Source: Flavobacteriales bacterium
GTDB lineage: Bacteria; Bacteroidota; Bacteroidia; Flavobacteriales_E; Vicingaceae
DNA length: 64,000 nucleotides
Assembly (NCBI GenBank): GCA_020635795.1
Contig: JACJZD010000001.1
Coordinates: 1,559,001-1,623,000, forward strand
Direction: 5' to 3'
How positions within the stretch are numbered: position 1 is the stretch's first letter; each line of letters starts with the position of its first letter. Both the position numbers and the translations under genes were made by a program. The notes beneath the pieces are model-generated. The model was not told the origin of the DNA. It saw only the letters and a list, made by a program, of their open reading frames with translations, and ran no database searches. This document shows, in pieces, positions 44,617 to 52,529 of the stretch.

Positions 44617-44874
44617 ATGTTTGATAACGAAATAAATATAATTAATACTGGTATCGAATTATATTTTAAAACTACAAATACCAAAAAGTGCAAACCAAAA
44701 GACTTAATGCCAATCTTAATAAAACTCAATCTTTTTGAGAAAGACAACAGAAATGGTAATCCTTTAAGAAAGGTTTTAAGGGAGTTATACCACAAAAATA
44801 AATTAGAATTAATTCCCACATTGACTTGTGAAAAAAAAAGAAAAAATATTTATTGGTCTTTTATTAAAGAATAG
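44617..44874 (+). CDS. Small hypothetical protein, possible winged-helix
   Basis: 85 residues, basic, no signal peptide. The pattern PKDLMPILIKLNLFEKDNRNG followed by RKVLRELYHKNKLELIP and IYWSFIKE resembles a small winged helix, but this is only a structural guess. Ten bases after the previous orphan ORF; the pair probably moves together. A reading frame on the other strand at the same place has no support. Confidence 0.5.
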   Translation: MFDNEINIINTGIELYFKTTNTKKCKPKDLMPILIKLNLFEKDNRNGNPLRKVLRELYHKNKLELIPTLTCEKKRKNIYWSFIKE

Positions 44875-44944
44875 CCATGTTCAAGACAAACCCTCCCATT
44901 AGAGTTTTAGCGGAAGGCTTATCATTTAAACTTTATAAACTAAA

Positions 44945-46564
44945 ATGACTCTAACCACTTACCACTCACCACTAACTACCGACTTCCTCGTAATAGGCTC
45001 TGGTATTGCTGGTTTAAGTTATGCGTATAAAGTTGCAGAACATTTTAGGTTACAAAATAAACCCGTAAGTGTTACCATTATTACCAAAGTAAATGAAGAT
45101 GAAAGCAACACCAAATATGCCCAAGGTGGTATTGCTGCTGTAACTAAACAAACCGATTCGTTCGAAAACCATATTAAAGATACGTTGATTGCAGGTGATG
45201 GTTTATGTAATGAAGAAGTTGTTCGGACTGTTGTGGAAGAGGCTCCAGAACGAATTCAAGAATTAATTGAATGGGGAACGAATTTTGACAAAAACAACCA
45301 AGGTGAATACGATTTAGCCAAAGAAGGTGGTCATTCCGATAATAGAATTTTACATTTTAAAGATTTAACCGGGAACGAAATTGAACGAGCATTAATCCAT
45401 CAGGTAGAAAACCACCCCTACATCAACATTTTAAGTCATCATTTTGCTATTGATATTATTACACAACATCATTTAGGAGTTAAAGTTACTCGACAAACAG
45501 AAGACAAGGAATGTTATGGTGCTTACGTGTTAAACCGAAAAACCAACGAAATTCATACCTTATTAGCTAAAATAACCTTGTTAGCTACGGGAGGTATTGG
45601 TCAAGCTTATACCAACACCACCAACCCAACTGTTGCAACAGGCGATGGTATAGCTATGGCATATCGAGCAAAAGCCCTTATCGACAATATGGAGTTTGTA
45701 CAGTTTCATCCTACGGCGTTGTACAATCCTTCCGACAATCCTTCTTTTTTAATCTCCGAAGCTGTTCGTGGTGCTGGAGGAATTTTACGCAATCATTTGG
45801 GTGAAGCTTTTATGGAACAATACGATGTAAGAAAAGATTTAGCTCCTCGTGATGTGGTGGCTCGTTCTATTGATGCAGAAATGAAAAAACATGGTAAAAA
45901 GCATGTCTATTTAGATACCACTCATATCGACAAAGCTTTTTTACTCGACCACTTCCCTACTATATACAACAAATGTCTTTCTATAGGAATTGACATTTCC
46001 AAGAAACTAATCCCCGTTGTACCTGCTGCACATTATTTATGCGGAGGAATTCGTGTTGATTTAAATGCAAAATCATCTATAATTAACCTGTATGCTTCTG
46101 GCGAATGTGCTTCAACTGGTTTACATGGTGCTAACCGTTTAGCCTCAAACTCTTTATTAGAAGCACTTGTTTTTTCACATCGAGCCTTTTTAAGTGGAAT
46201 AACCGAAATTCATAACATCACTTTTAAAAGTGGAATACCTGATTGGAATGATGAAGGAACAGTTGTACAAAACGAACAAATACTAGTTTCACAAACCAAA
46301 ACAGAATTACAAACCATTTTAAGCGATTATGTTGGTATTGTGAGGTCTAACGAACGATTAGAGAGGGCATTATCTCGATTAAAGTTGATACTACATGAGT
46401 CTGAAAATTTGTATGAAAAATCAAAAATTACCGTAGCCATTTGCGAATTACGAAATTTAAGAAGCATTGCCTATTTAATTACAAAAGCAGCCAAAGAGCA
46501 AAAAACCAATGTAGGCTTGCATTTCAACTCCGACAATAAATCATTCTGTCAAAAAACATTTTAA
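44945..46564 (+). CDS. nadB: L-aspartate oxidase
   Basis: FAD enzyme making iminoaspartate for NadA. 539 residues. Rossmann start DFLVIGSGIAGLSYA, KYAQGGIAA, active-site region EGGHSDNRI and HPTAL, C-terminal GECASTGLHGANRLASNSL and helical domain to the end. Start ATG at the family's usual position, with a short low-complexity leader (MTLTTYHSPLTT). Confidence 0.98.
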   Translation: MTLTTYHSPLTTDFLVIGSGIAGLSYAYKVAEHFRLQNKPVSVTIITKVNEDESNTKYAQGGIAAVTKQTDSFENHIKDTLIAGDGLCNEEVVRTVVEEAPERIQELIEWGTNFDKNNQGEYDLAKEGGHSDNRILHFKDLTGNEIERALIHQVENHPYINILSHHFAIDIITQHHLGVKVTRQTEDKECYGAYVLNRKTNEIHTLLAKITLLATGGIGQAYTNTTNPTVATGDGIAMAYRAKALIDNMEFVQFHPTALYNPSDNPSFLISEAVRGAGGILRNHLGEAFMEQYDVRKDLAPRDVVARSIDAEMKKHGKKHVYLDTTHIDKAFLLDHFPTIYNKCLSIGIDISKKLIPVVPAAHYLCGGIRVDLNAKSSIINLYASGECASTGLHGANRLASNSLLEALVFSHRAFLSGITEIHNITFKSGIPDWNDEGTVVQNEQILVSQTKTELQTILSDYVGIVRSNERLERALSRLKLILHESENLYEKSKITVAICELRNLRSIAYLITKAAKEQKTNVGLHFNSDNKSFCQKTF

Positions 46565-46567
46565 AGA

Positions 46568-46581
46568 CTGATATTCGTCAT
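46568..46581. promoter_or_regulatory. Candidate FNR-type site upstream of the cco operon
   Basis: CTGATATTCGTCAT, core TGA-N6-TCA, three mismatches to the 10 fixed FNR positions. Its centre is 37.5 bp upstream of the G of the -7 element, almost the spacing seen at usp and ccoI. Confidence 0.45.
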
Positions 46582-46583
46582 AA

Positions 46584-46607
46584 ATAATATGTTGTATAAC
46601 ATATTAT
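46584..46607. promoter_or_regulatory. Perfect inverted repeat overlapping the cco promoter
   Basis: Arms ATAATATGTT and AACATATTAT with a 4-bp centre GTAT. It overlaps the first bases of the -7 element, the position of a repressor operator. The binding protein is unknown. Confidence 0.6.
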
Positions 46608-46612
46608 CTTTG
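46605..46612 (+). promoter_or_regulatory. -7 element of the cco operon
   Basis: TATCTTTG fits TAnnTTTG; no -33 TTG about 20 bp upstream. It sets the ccoS start at 46628, since the earlier in-frame ATG at 46589 would not be transcribed. Confidence 0.6.
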
Positions 46613-46627
46613 GAGAAACTAATAAAC

Positions 46628-46804
46628 ATGAGCGTTTTATTCATATTAATCATCATAAGTCTAGTTGTTGCGGCTAGTTTCCTTATCGCTTTTATTTGGT
46701 CAGTAAAGAATGGTCAGTATGAAGATGGTTATACGCCATCGGTTAGAATGCTTTTTGATGATGAATTATCCAGTAGCAATAAAAACAAAGAAAATAATAA
46801 GTAA
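46628..46804 (+). CDS. ccoS: cbb3 oxidase assembly protein CcoS
   Basis: 58 residues: one membrane helix (about 2-24) and the family end WSVKNGQYEDGYTPSVRMLFDDE. CcoS/FixS is needed for cofactor insertion into cbb3 oxidase. The ATG at 46628 gives the standard MSVLFILIII start; a longer reading would begin upstream of the promoter. First gene of the cco operon, 18 bases before ccoNO. Confidence 0.93.
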   Translation: MSVLFILIIISLVVAASFLIAFIWSVKNGQYEDGYTPSVRMLFDDELSSSNKNKENNK

Positions 46805-46822
46805 AACTAAAAAAGAAAAAAA

Positions 46823-48958
46823 ATGTCAGAGCAAATTGAAAAATTCTATTACGATAATAAAATCGTAAAAATGTTTGCCTATGCCACAGGTCTTTGGGGT
46901 ATAGTCGGGATGTTGGTTGGATTGCTAGTAGCCTTCCAAATTTATATTCCTTGGATGAACTTCGATCTTGAATTTACCACCTTTGGTAGAACAAGACCAT
47001 TACACACCAATGCAGTAATTTTTGCATTTGTAGGTAACGGAATTTTTACAGGAGTTTATTACTCACTTCAGCGATTATTAAAAGCAAGGATGTGGAGTGA
47101 TAAATTAAGTTTAATAAACTTTTGGGGTTGGCAATTAATTATTGTAGCTGCAGCTGTTACTCTTTTAGCTGGTTTTACAACTGGTAAAGAATATGCCGAA
47201 TTAGAATGGCCTATTGATATAGCCATTGCAGGTATTTGGGTGGTATTTGGGTGGAACATGTTTGCAACCATTTTAACCAGAAGAGAACGACATTTGTATG
47301 TTGCTATTTGGTTTTACATTGCTACGTTTGTTACTGTAGCTGTTCTACACATTGTAAATTCTTTCGAATATCCTGTAAGCTTTATGAAAAGTTACTCTTG
47401 GTACGCTGGTGTTCAAGATGCATTAGTACAATGGTGGTACGGACACAATGCAGTTGCATTTTTCTTAACTACCCCTTATTTAGGTTTAATGTACTACTTT
47501 GTACCAAAAGCTATTAAACGACCTGTTTATTCTTATAAGTTATCAATTATTCACTTTTGGGCTTTAATTTTCCTATATATTTGGGCGGGCCCTCACCATT
47601 TATTATATACTTCGTTACCAGAGTGGGCTCAAACATTAGGCGTTGTATTCTCTGTAATGTTAATTGCTCCATCGTGGGGTGGTATGATAAACGGTTTATT
47701 AACCATGCGTGGTGCTTGGGACAAAGTTAGAGATAGCGCAGTATTAAAATTCTTTGTTGTGGCAATTACCGCTTATGGTATGTCAACTTTTGAAGGCCCA
47801 ATGTTATCTTTAAAAAGCGTTAACGCAATTAGCCACTATACCGATTGGACAATTGCTCACGTTCATATTGGAGCTTTAGGTTGGAACGGATTTTTAACTT
47901 TTGGTATGTTGTACTGGTTAATCCCACGTATGTTTAACACCAAATTGTATTCCGAAAAACTTGCCAATGCTCATTTCTGGATTGGAACAATAGGTATCTT
48001 ATTCTATGCCATACCAATGTACTGGGCAGGGTTTACACAGTATTTAATGTGGCAAGAATTTACTCCTGACGGATTTTTAGCATACCCTAACTTTTTAGAA
48101 ACTGTTACTCAAATTATACCTATGTATGCAATGAGAAGTATAGGTGGAACATTATATTTTGTAGGTTCTTTAATGTTAGCTTACAACTTAATTAAAACGG
48201 TTAAAGCTGGTAATTTTGTGGCAAACGAAGAAGCTGAAGCTCCTGCATTGTTAAAAGACCATGCCTTTACACACAACGAACACTGGCACAGAGTTATTGA
48301 ACGTAAACCAGTTCGTTTATTAATATTTGCGCTTATCGCTATTTTAATTGGTGGTGCAGTTGAAATGATACCTACATTCTTGGTAAAATCAAACGTTCCA
48401 ACTATAGAAGCGGTTAAACCATACACTCCTTTGGAATTACAAGGTAGAGACATCTACATTAAGGAAGGTTGTTATAACTGCCACTCTCAAATGATTCGTC
48501 CGTTTAGACATGAAACCGAACGATTTGGCGATTATTCTAAATCAGGTGAATTTGTTTACGATCATCCATTCCAATGGGGTTCAAAACGAACAGGTCCAGA
48601 TTTAGCACGTGAAGGTTCAAAAAAACTACGTAAATCTCATTCGTGGCATTACAATCACATGCAAAATCCAACTTCTATGTCACCAGGTTCTGTTATGCCT
48701 CGTTACCCATGGTTATTGGTTAAAGAAATTGACGTAAAAAGCACCACTTCTAAATTAGCTGTAATGCAGAAATTGGGGGTTCCTTATACCGACGAAGAAA
48801 TTAAAAACGGTAAAAAAGCTTTAGAATCTCAAGCAGAACAAATTGCTGCTGAATTAAGAGATCAAGGAATTAAGGAAGCTGATGCTAAAAAAGAAATCAT
48901 TGCTTTAATTGCTTACTTACAGCGATTAGGTACTGATGTTGAAAAAACTGCAGAATAA
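46823..48958 (+). CDS. ccoN: cbb3-type cytochrome c oxidase, fused subunits I and II (CcoN-CcoO)
   Basis: 711 residues. Residues 1-480 are CcoN, the catalytic heme b/b3-CuB subunit (RPLHTNAVIFAF, WWYGHNAVAFFLT, HIGALGWNG). From about 500 follows CcoO: a membrane anchor and a cytochrome c domain with CYNCH at 550-554, then SQMIRPFRHE and GPDLAREG. In Proteobacteria these are separate genes; the fusion is usual in Bacteroidota. Terminal oxidase with high oxygen affinity, in the inner membrane. Confidence 0.97.
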   Translation: MSEQIEKFYYDNKIVKMFAYATGLWGIVGMLVGLLVAFQIYIPWMNFDLEFTTFGRTRPLHTNAVIFAFVGNGIFTGVYYSLQRLLKARMWSDKLSLINFWGWQLIIVAAAVTLLAGFTTGKEYAELEWPIDIAIAGIWVVFGWNMFATILTRRERHLYVAIWFYIATFVTVAVLHIVNSFEYPVSFMKSYSWYAGVQDALVQWWYGHNAVAFFLTTPYLGLMYYFVPKAIKRPVYSYKLSIIHFWALIFLYIWAGPHHLLYTSLPEWAQTLGVVFSVMLIAPSWGGMINGLLTMRGAWDKVRDSAVLKFFVVAITAYGMSTFEGPMLSLKSVNAISHYTDWTIAHVHIGALGWNGFLTFGMLYWLIPRMFNTKLYSEKLANAHFWIGTIGILFYAIPMYWAGFTQYLMWQEFTPDGFLAYPNFLETVTQIIPMYAMRSIGGTLYFVGSLMLAYNLIKTVKAGNFVANEEAEAPALLKDHAFTHNEHWHRVIERKPVRLLIFALIAILIGGAVEMIPTFLVKSNVPTIEAVKPYTPLELQGRDIYIKEGCYNCHSQMIRPFRHETERFGDYSKSGEFVYDHPFQWGSKRTGPDLAREGSKKLRKSHSWHYNHMQNPTSMSPGSVMPRYPWLLVKEIDVKSTTSKLAVMQKLGVPYTDEEIKNGKKALESQAEQIAAELRDQGIKEADAKKEIIALIAYLQRLGTDVEKTAE

Positions 48959-48963
48959 TTGAT

Positions 48964-49140
48964 ATGCTAAAATTTGTAAAACATACCATGGATACTATAT
49001 CGGGAATAGAAATATTTCCGATAATATCCCTTGTTATCTTTTTTACCTTTTTTATGGGACTTTTGCTTTGGGTAAAAAAATCAGATAAAACGTATATCAA
49101 TCATGTAAAAAATCTTCCGTTTGAAGATGATAATAATTAG
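48964..49140 (+). CDS. ccoQ: Small cbb3 oxidase subunit CcoQ
   Basis: A 58-residue ORF with ATG five bases after the ccoNO stop. One membrane helix (about 18-38, FPIISLVIFFTFFMGLLLWV) followed by a short charged tail (KKSDKTYINHV). Its length, topology and place between ccoNO and ccoP match CcoQ/FixQ. Too short for most gene finders. Confidence 0.88.
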   Translation: MLKFVKHTMDTISGIEIFPIISLVIFFTFFMGLLLWVKKSDKTYINHVKNLPFEDDNN

Positions 49141-49146
49141 AATTTA

Positions 49147-49752
49147 ATGATAAAAGATATGGACTACAAAAACGAAAAAACAGAAATAATAGAAGAGTTA
49201 GACAAAAACCTTCTAGATCACGATTATGATGGAATAGTTGAGTTGGATAACTCTCTTCCTCCTTGGTGGGTGTATATGTTCTACGGAACAATAATTTTTG
49301 CAATAGCATACAGTGTTTACTTTTTTGCTTACGATGGTTTCTCTCAAAAGGAAGAATTAGCAAGAGAAATGGAAGCTGCTCAAACACAAATAGCTAAATT
49401 TCAAGAAGAAAATGGCGCCAGTGTTGATGAAAATACTGTAACGCTATTAAGCGATGCCACTGCATTAACCGATGGAAAAGCTATTTACGACAAAAACTGT
49501 GTGGCTTGCCACGCTGCAAATGGTGGCGGGGGTGTTGGCCCAAATTTAACTGATGGTTATTCAATACATGGAAATACCATTAACAATCTTTTTAAAGTAA
49601 TTAAATTTGGAGTTCCAGAGAAAGGAATGATTCCTTGGGAAAGCCAACTTAAACCAGAACAAATACAAAACGTAGCAAGCTACATTTTAACAGAGTTCGC
49701 TAACAAAAACGTAGAAGGCGGTAAAGAACCTCAGGGTGAGGAAATTAAATAG
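49147..49752 (+). CDS. ccoP: cbb3 oxidase subunit III, single-heme CcoP
   Basis: 201 residues: N-terminal CcoP domain (ELDNSLPPWWVYMFYGTI), one helix (about 38-60), a coiled stretch, and one cytochrome c domain with CVACH at 118-122 and Met ligand in KGMIPW. Proteobacterial CcoP has two hemes and about 300 residues; this one has a single heme motif. Acts as electron entry to the oxidase. Confidence 0.95.
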   Translation: MIKDMDYKNEKTEIIEELDKNLLDHDYDGIVELDNSLPPWWVYMFYGTIIFAIAYSVYFFAYDGFSQKEELAREMEAAQTQIAKFQEENGASVDENTVTLLSDATALTDGKAIYDKNCVACHAANGGGGVGPNLTDGYSIHGNTINNLFKVIKFGVPEKGMIPWESQLKPEQIQNVASYILTEFANKNVEGGKEPQGEEIK

Positions 49753-49779
49753 TAATTCATCTACTGTATAACTTTTATT

Positions 49780-49845
49780 GTCATGTTGAGCCTGTCGAAA
49801 CATTTTATCTTTTATTAAAAGATTCTTCGACGAGCTCAGAATGAC
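49780..49845. repeat. Full REP-like inverted repeat
   Basis: Left arm starts GTCATGTTGAGCCTGTCGAA, right arm ends TTCGACGAGCTCAGAATGAC; arms are imperfect complements, joined by an AT-rich loop. Lies between ccoP and ccoG. Partial relatives at 16146 and 55784. The stem may also slow transcription inside the operon. Confidence 0.75.
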
Positions 49846-49866
49846 GTTTGAAGTTTTTATTCTAAA

Positions 49867-51282
49867 ATGGAAGAAAAACAAAAATATCAACGAGACGAAT
49901 CATTTAGAAATAAAATAACTACTGTAAACGAAGATGGTGGTAGAAAATGGTTGTATCCAAAAAAACCAAAAGGAAAATTTACCAATTACCGTTCTTATTT
50001 AAGTTATTTTTTACTTGTTATACTCTTTGCTATACCTTGGATTAAAATCGACGGTGAACCTTTTTTAATGTTCAACATTGTTACCAGAAAATTTGTATTG
50101 TTTGGTCAGGTATTTTGGCCTCAAGATTTCCACATTTTTGGATTAATAATGATAAGCATGGTCGTTTTTATTGTGCTGTTTACCAGTGTTTATGGTCGTG
50201 TTTTTTGTGGTTGGATTTGCCCTCAAACCATATTTATGGAAATGGTTTACCGTAAAATTGAGTATTTGATTGATGGCGATTACAAAGAACAACAACGCTT
50301 AAAAAAACAAAAATGGGATTTGGAAAAAATTGGGCGACGAGGTTTTAAATACACCTTGTTTTATGTTATCGCATTAATTATTTCTCATACTTTTTTGGCG
50401 TACATCATTGGTTCTGATGAGTTAATTAAAATTCAAACCTCACCTATTCGTGAACATATCGGAGGTTTTTTTGCTATAATTGGATTTAGTTGGGTGTTCT
50501 TTTTTGTTTTTGCCTGGTTCCGAGAACAAGTATGTTTAATTGTTTGTCCTTACGGCAGATTACAGGGTGTAATGTTAGACAGGAATTCATTAGTTGTAGC
50601 ATACGATTACATTCGTGGCGAAGGCAGAGCTAAGTTTAGAAAAGGCGAAAACCGTAAAGAAACAGGAAAGGGCGACTGTATTGATTGTAACCAATGTGTA
50701 AACGTTTGCCCCACTGGAATTGACATTAGAAACGGAACTCAACTAGAATGTATAAACTGCACCGCTTGTATGGATGCTTGCGATTTTATGATGGAAAGCA
50801 CCTATCAGCCTAAAGGTTTGATTAGAATTGATTCTGAAAATGCAATTGCAGAAAACAAGCGTGTTAAGTTTAGTTTTAGATCAAAAGCTTATACTGTTGT
50901 TTTAATAATTTTAATTGTATTTATAGGTTTCTTATTTAAACTTCGTGGTGGTGTAGAAACTTCAATTTTAAGAACACCTGGTGTAATGTACCAAGAAACT
51001 GAAAATGGTTTTATCAGTAATTTATACAACGTTAAAGTGGTAAATAAATCTGGAGATGCGTTGGACTTAACCTTTAAATTAATCAATTACAACGGTGAAA
51101 TAAAAATGGTTGGACAAGATAATTTAGTGGTGAAAAAAGGCGAAAGCAACCAACAAGCCTTTTTTGTTGAAATAGCTAAAAATGAATTAACTGATAAAAA
51201 CACCGAACTTACTATTGGCATTTACAATCACGGAGAATTAATAGAGCAAGAAAAAACCTCTTTTAACGGACCTGTTCGTTAA
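49867..51282 (+). CDS. ccoG: Cytochrome oxidase accessory protein CcoG
   Basis: 471 residues. Helices in the first half with CGWICPQTIFMEMVYRKIE (NapH-like), then two ferredoxin clusters: CIDCNQCVNVCPTGIDIRNG and CINCTACMDACDFMM. A C-terminal immunoglobulin-like FixG domain follows (about 350-471). CcoG is a membrane iron-sulfur protein that reduces copper(II) during CuB assembly. Same strand as ccoP, 114 bases apart with a REP-like element between. Confidence 0.97.
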   Translation: MEEKQKYQRDESFRNKITTVNEDGGRKWLYPKKPKGKFTNYRSYLSYFLLVILFAIPWIKIDGEPFLMFNIVTRKFVLFGQVFWPQDFHIFGLIMISMVVFIVLFTSVYGRVFCGWICPQTIFMEMVYRKIEYLIDGDYKEQQRLKKQKWDLEKIGRRGFKYTLFYVIALIISHTFLAYIIGSDELIKIQTSPIREHIGGFFAIIGFSWVFFFVFAWFREQVCLIVCPYGRLQGVMLDRNSLVVAYDYIRGEGRAKFRKGENRKETGKGDCIDCNQCVNVCPTGIDIRNGTQLECINCTACMDACDFMMESTYQPKGLIRIDSENAIAENKRVKFSFRSKAYTVVLIILIVFIGFLFKLRGGVETSILRTPGVMYQETENGFISNLYNVKVVNKSGDALDLTFKLINYNGEIKMVGQDNLVVKKGESNQQAFFVEIAKNELTDKNTELTIGIYNHGELIEQEKTSFNGPVR

Positions 51283-51301
51283 CTTTGAAAAAAATCTACT
51301 T

Positions 51302-51739
51302 ATGAAATTGAATTGGGGTGTATTTGCTTTTTCGTTGTTTGGAGTTTTTGTGGTGTTTATGTTAACACTGGTTTATTTTGCCACAAAACAAAACAATGAA
51401 CTAGTAACAGACAACTACTACGAAAAGGAACTGGAGTTTAAAGAGGTGATGATTAAGAAACAAAATGCATCAAAACTCACCGAGCAAGTTACCTTTAACA
51501 TCACTAACGAAAATATTGAAGTCCTTTTTCCTAAAGAGATTACCGAGCAAATTTCTGGCAAAATGTTTTTTTACAAACCGTCAAATGAGCAATCCGACAA
51601 AGTATTTGATATTAAGCTAATCAATCATTCTCAACAAATTCCTTTACAACCATTTCAAAAAGGAATGTACCACGTAAAAATTGATTGGAAAGCTAATAAT
51701 ACTGACTATTTTAACGAAATATCTATTGTAATTCCATAA
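51302..51739 (+). CDS. ccoH: FixH/CcoH family protein
   Basis: 145 residues; one N-terminal helix (about 5-27) and the motif VTDNYYEKELEFKE, typical for FixH/CcoH, then a periplasmic beta domain ending in WKANNTDYFNEISIVIP. It helps cbb3 oxidase assembly. 19 bases after ccoG, three bases before the next gene. Confidence 0.93.
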   Translation: MKLNWGVFAFSLFGVFVVFMLTLVYFATKQNNELVTDNYYEKELEFKEVMIKKQNASKLTEQVTFNITNENIEVLFPKEITEQISGKMFFYKPSNEQSDKVFDIKLINHSQQIPLQPFQKGMYHVKIDWKANNTDYFNEISIVIP

Positions 51740-51742
51740 CAA

Positions 51743-52447
51743 ATGGAACACTTTTTTACGGCATTTAGCATTGGTTTTATTGGGAGTTTACATTGCATTG
51801 GAATGTGTGGCCCTATTGCGTTAGCCTTGCCATTGGGCAATAAATCTGTTCTTTCAAAAACCACTAATGGCTTGATTTACAATGCTGGGCGAATAATTAC
51901 CTATTCTTTATTGGGCTTATTTTTTGGCTTTTTTGGTGAGCGATTAGCAGTGGCTTCCACCCAACAATTAATTTCTATTGCAATAGGTAGCCTTTTTATA
52001 ATGGCAGTTTTTATTCCTAAAAAATTAATCAACAACATTAACCCTACAAGTTTTATTGGTAAATACATTGCCTTGGTTAAAGTCAGCCTTGGTAAGTTTA
52101 TCCAAAACCAATCGATACTAGGCAAATTAAGTGTTGGTTTATTAAACGGTCTCCTGCCCTGCGGATTGGTTTATGCTGCCATTGGAGGTTCAATAGCTAC
52201 AGGAAGTTTAGTTGATGGAATGTGGTTTATGGCTGCCTTTGGATTAGGTACTTTGCCCATGATGTTTTCAGTTTATTTTTTATCCTCCTCGGTTAGTTTA
52301 ACATTACGGAATAACATCAAAAAATTAGTTCCAGTTTTCTTAATTCTGTTGGGTAGCTTATTCATTCTACGTGGTTTAAACTTGGGCATTCCGTATTTAA
52401 GTCCAAAAATAAATGTTGCCCGACCATTTGTTCAGGATTGTGATTAA
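51743..52447 (+). CDS. Sulfite exporter TauE/SafE-like family membrane protein (cco operon)
   Basis: 234 residues, six helices. The N-terminus MEHFFTAFSIGFIGSLHCIGMCGPIALALPL has the Cys-containing GMCGP of the DsbD_2/SafE group common at the end of cco operons (sometimes called CcoH2 or UreH-like); copper or thiol handling has been suggested for the group. The second repeat has GLLNGLLPCGLVYAA. Cotranscribed with ccoH. Confidence 0.9.
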   Translation: MEHFFTAFSIGFIGSLHCIGMCGPIALALPLGNKSVLSKTTNGLIYNAGRIITYSLLGLFFGFFGERLAVASTQQLISIAIGSLFIMAVFIPKKLINNINPTSFIGKYIALVKVSLGKFIQNQSILGKLSVGLLNGLLPCGLVYAAIGGSIATGSLVDGMWFMAAFGLGTLPMMFSVYFLSSSVSLTLRNNIKKLVPVFLILLGSLFILRGLNLGIPYLSPKINVARPFVQDCD

Positions 52448-52497
52448 TACAATCTCAAGTCTACTTCGTTAATATTAAACCCAGTCAATAAAAATCA

Positions 52498-52505
52498 TAC
52501 TTTTG
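52498..52505 (+). promoter_or_regulatory. -7 element of the esterase-GNAT operon
   Basis: TACTTTTG, 25 bases before the start codon. Confidence 0.55.
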
Positions 52506-52529
52506 AGTATAATCATTTGTTAATGTATA

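Noticed and set aside
44607..44819. Minus-strand frame of 70 codons opposite the small hypothetical gene
   Set aside because: No promoter or family support; the plus-strand frame fits the local operon direction.
46589..46627. Upstream ATG for ccoS
   Set aside because: It overlaps the promoter and palindrome; the family start MSVLF is at 46628.
52503..52516. TTGAGTATAATCAT, an 8-of-10 FNR-like match before the esterase gene
   Set aside because: It lies at or after the likely transcription start set by TACTTTTG at 52498-52505, a different geometry from the three sites accepted; chance matches of TGA-N6-TCA are expected.
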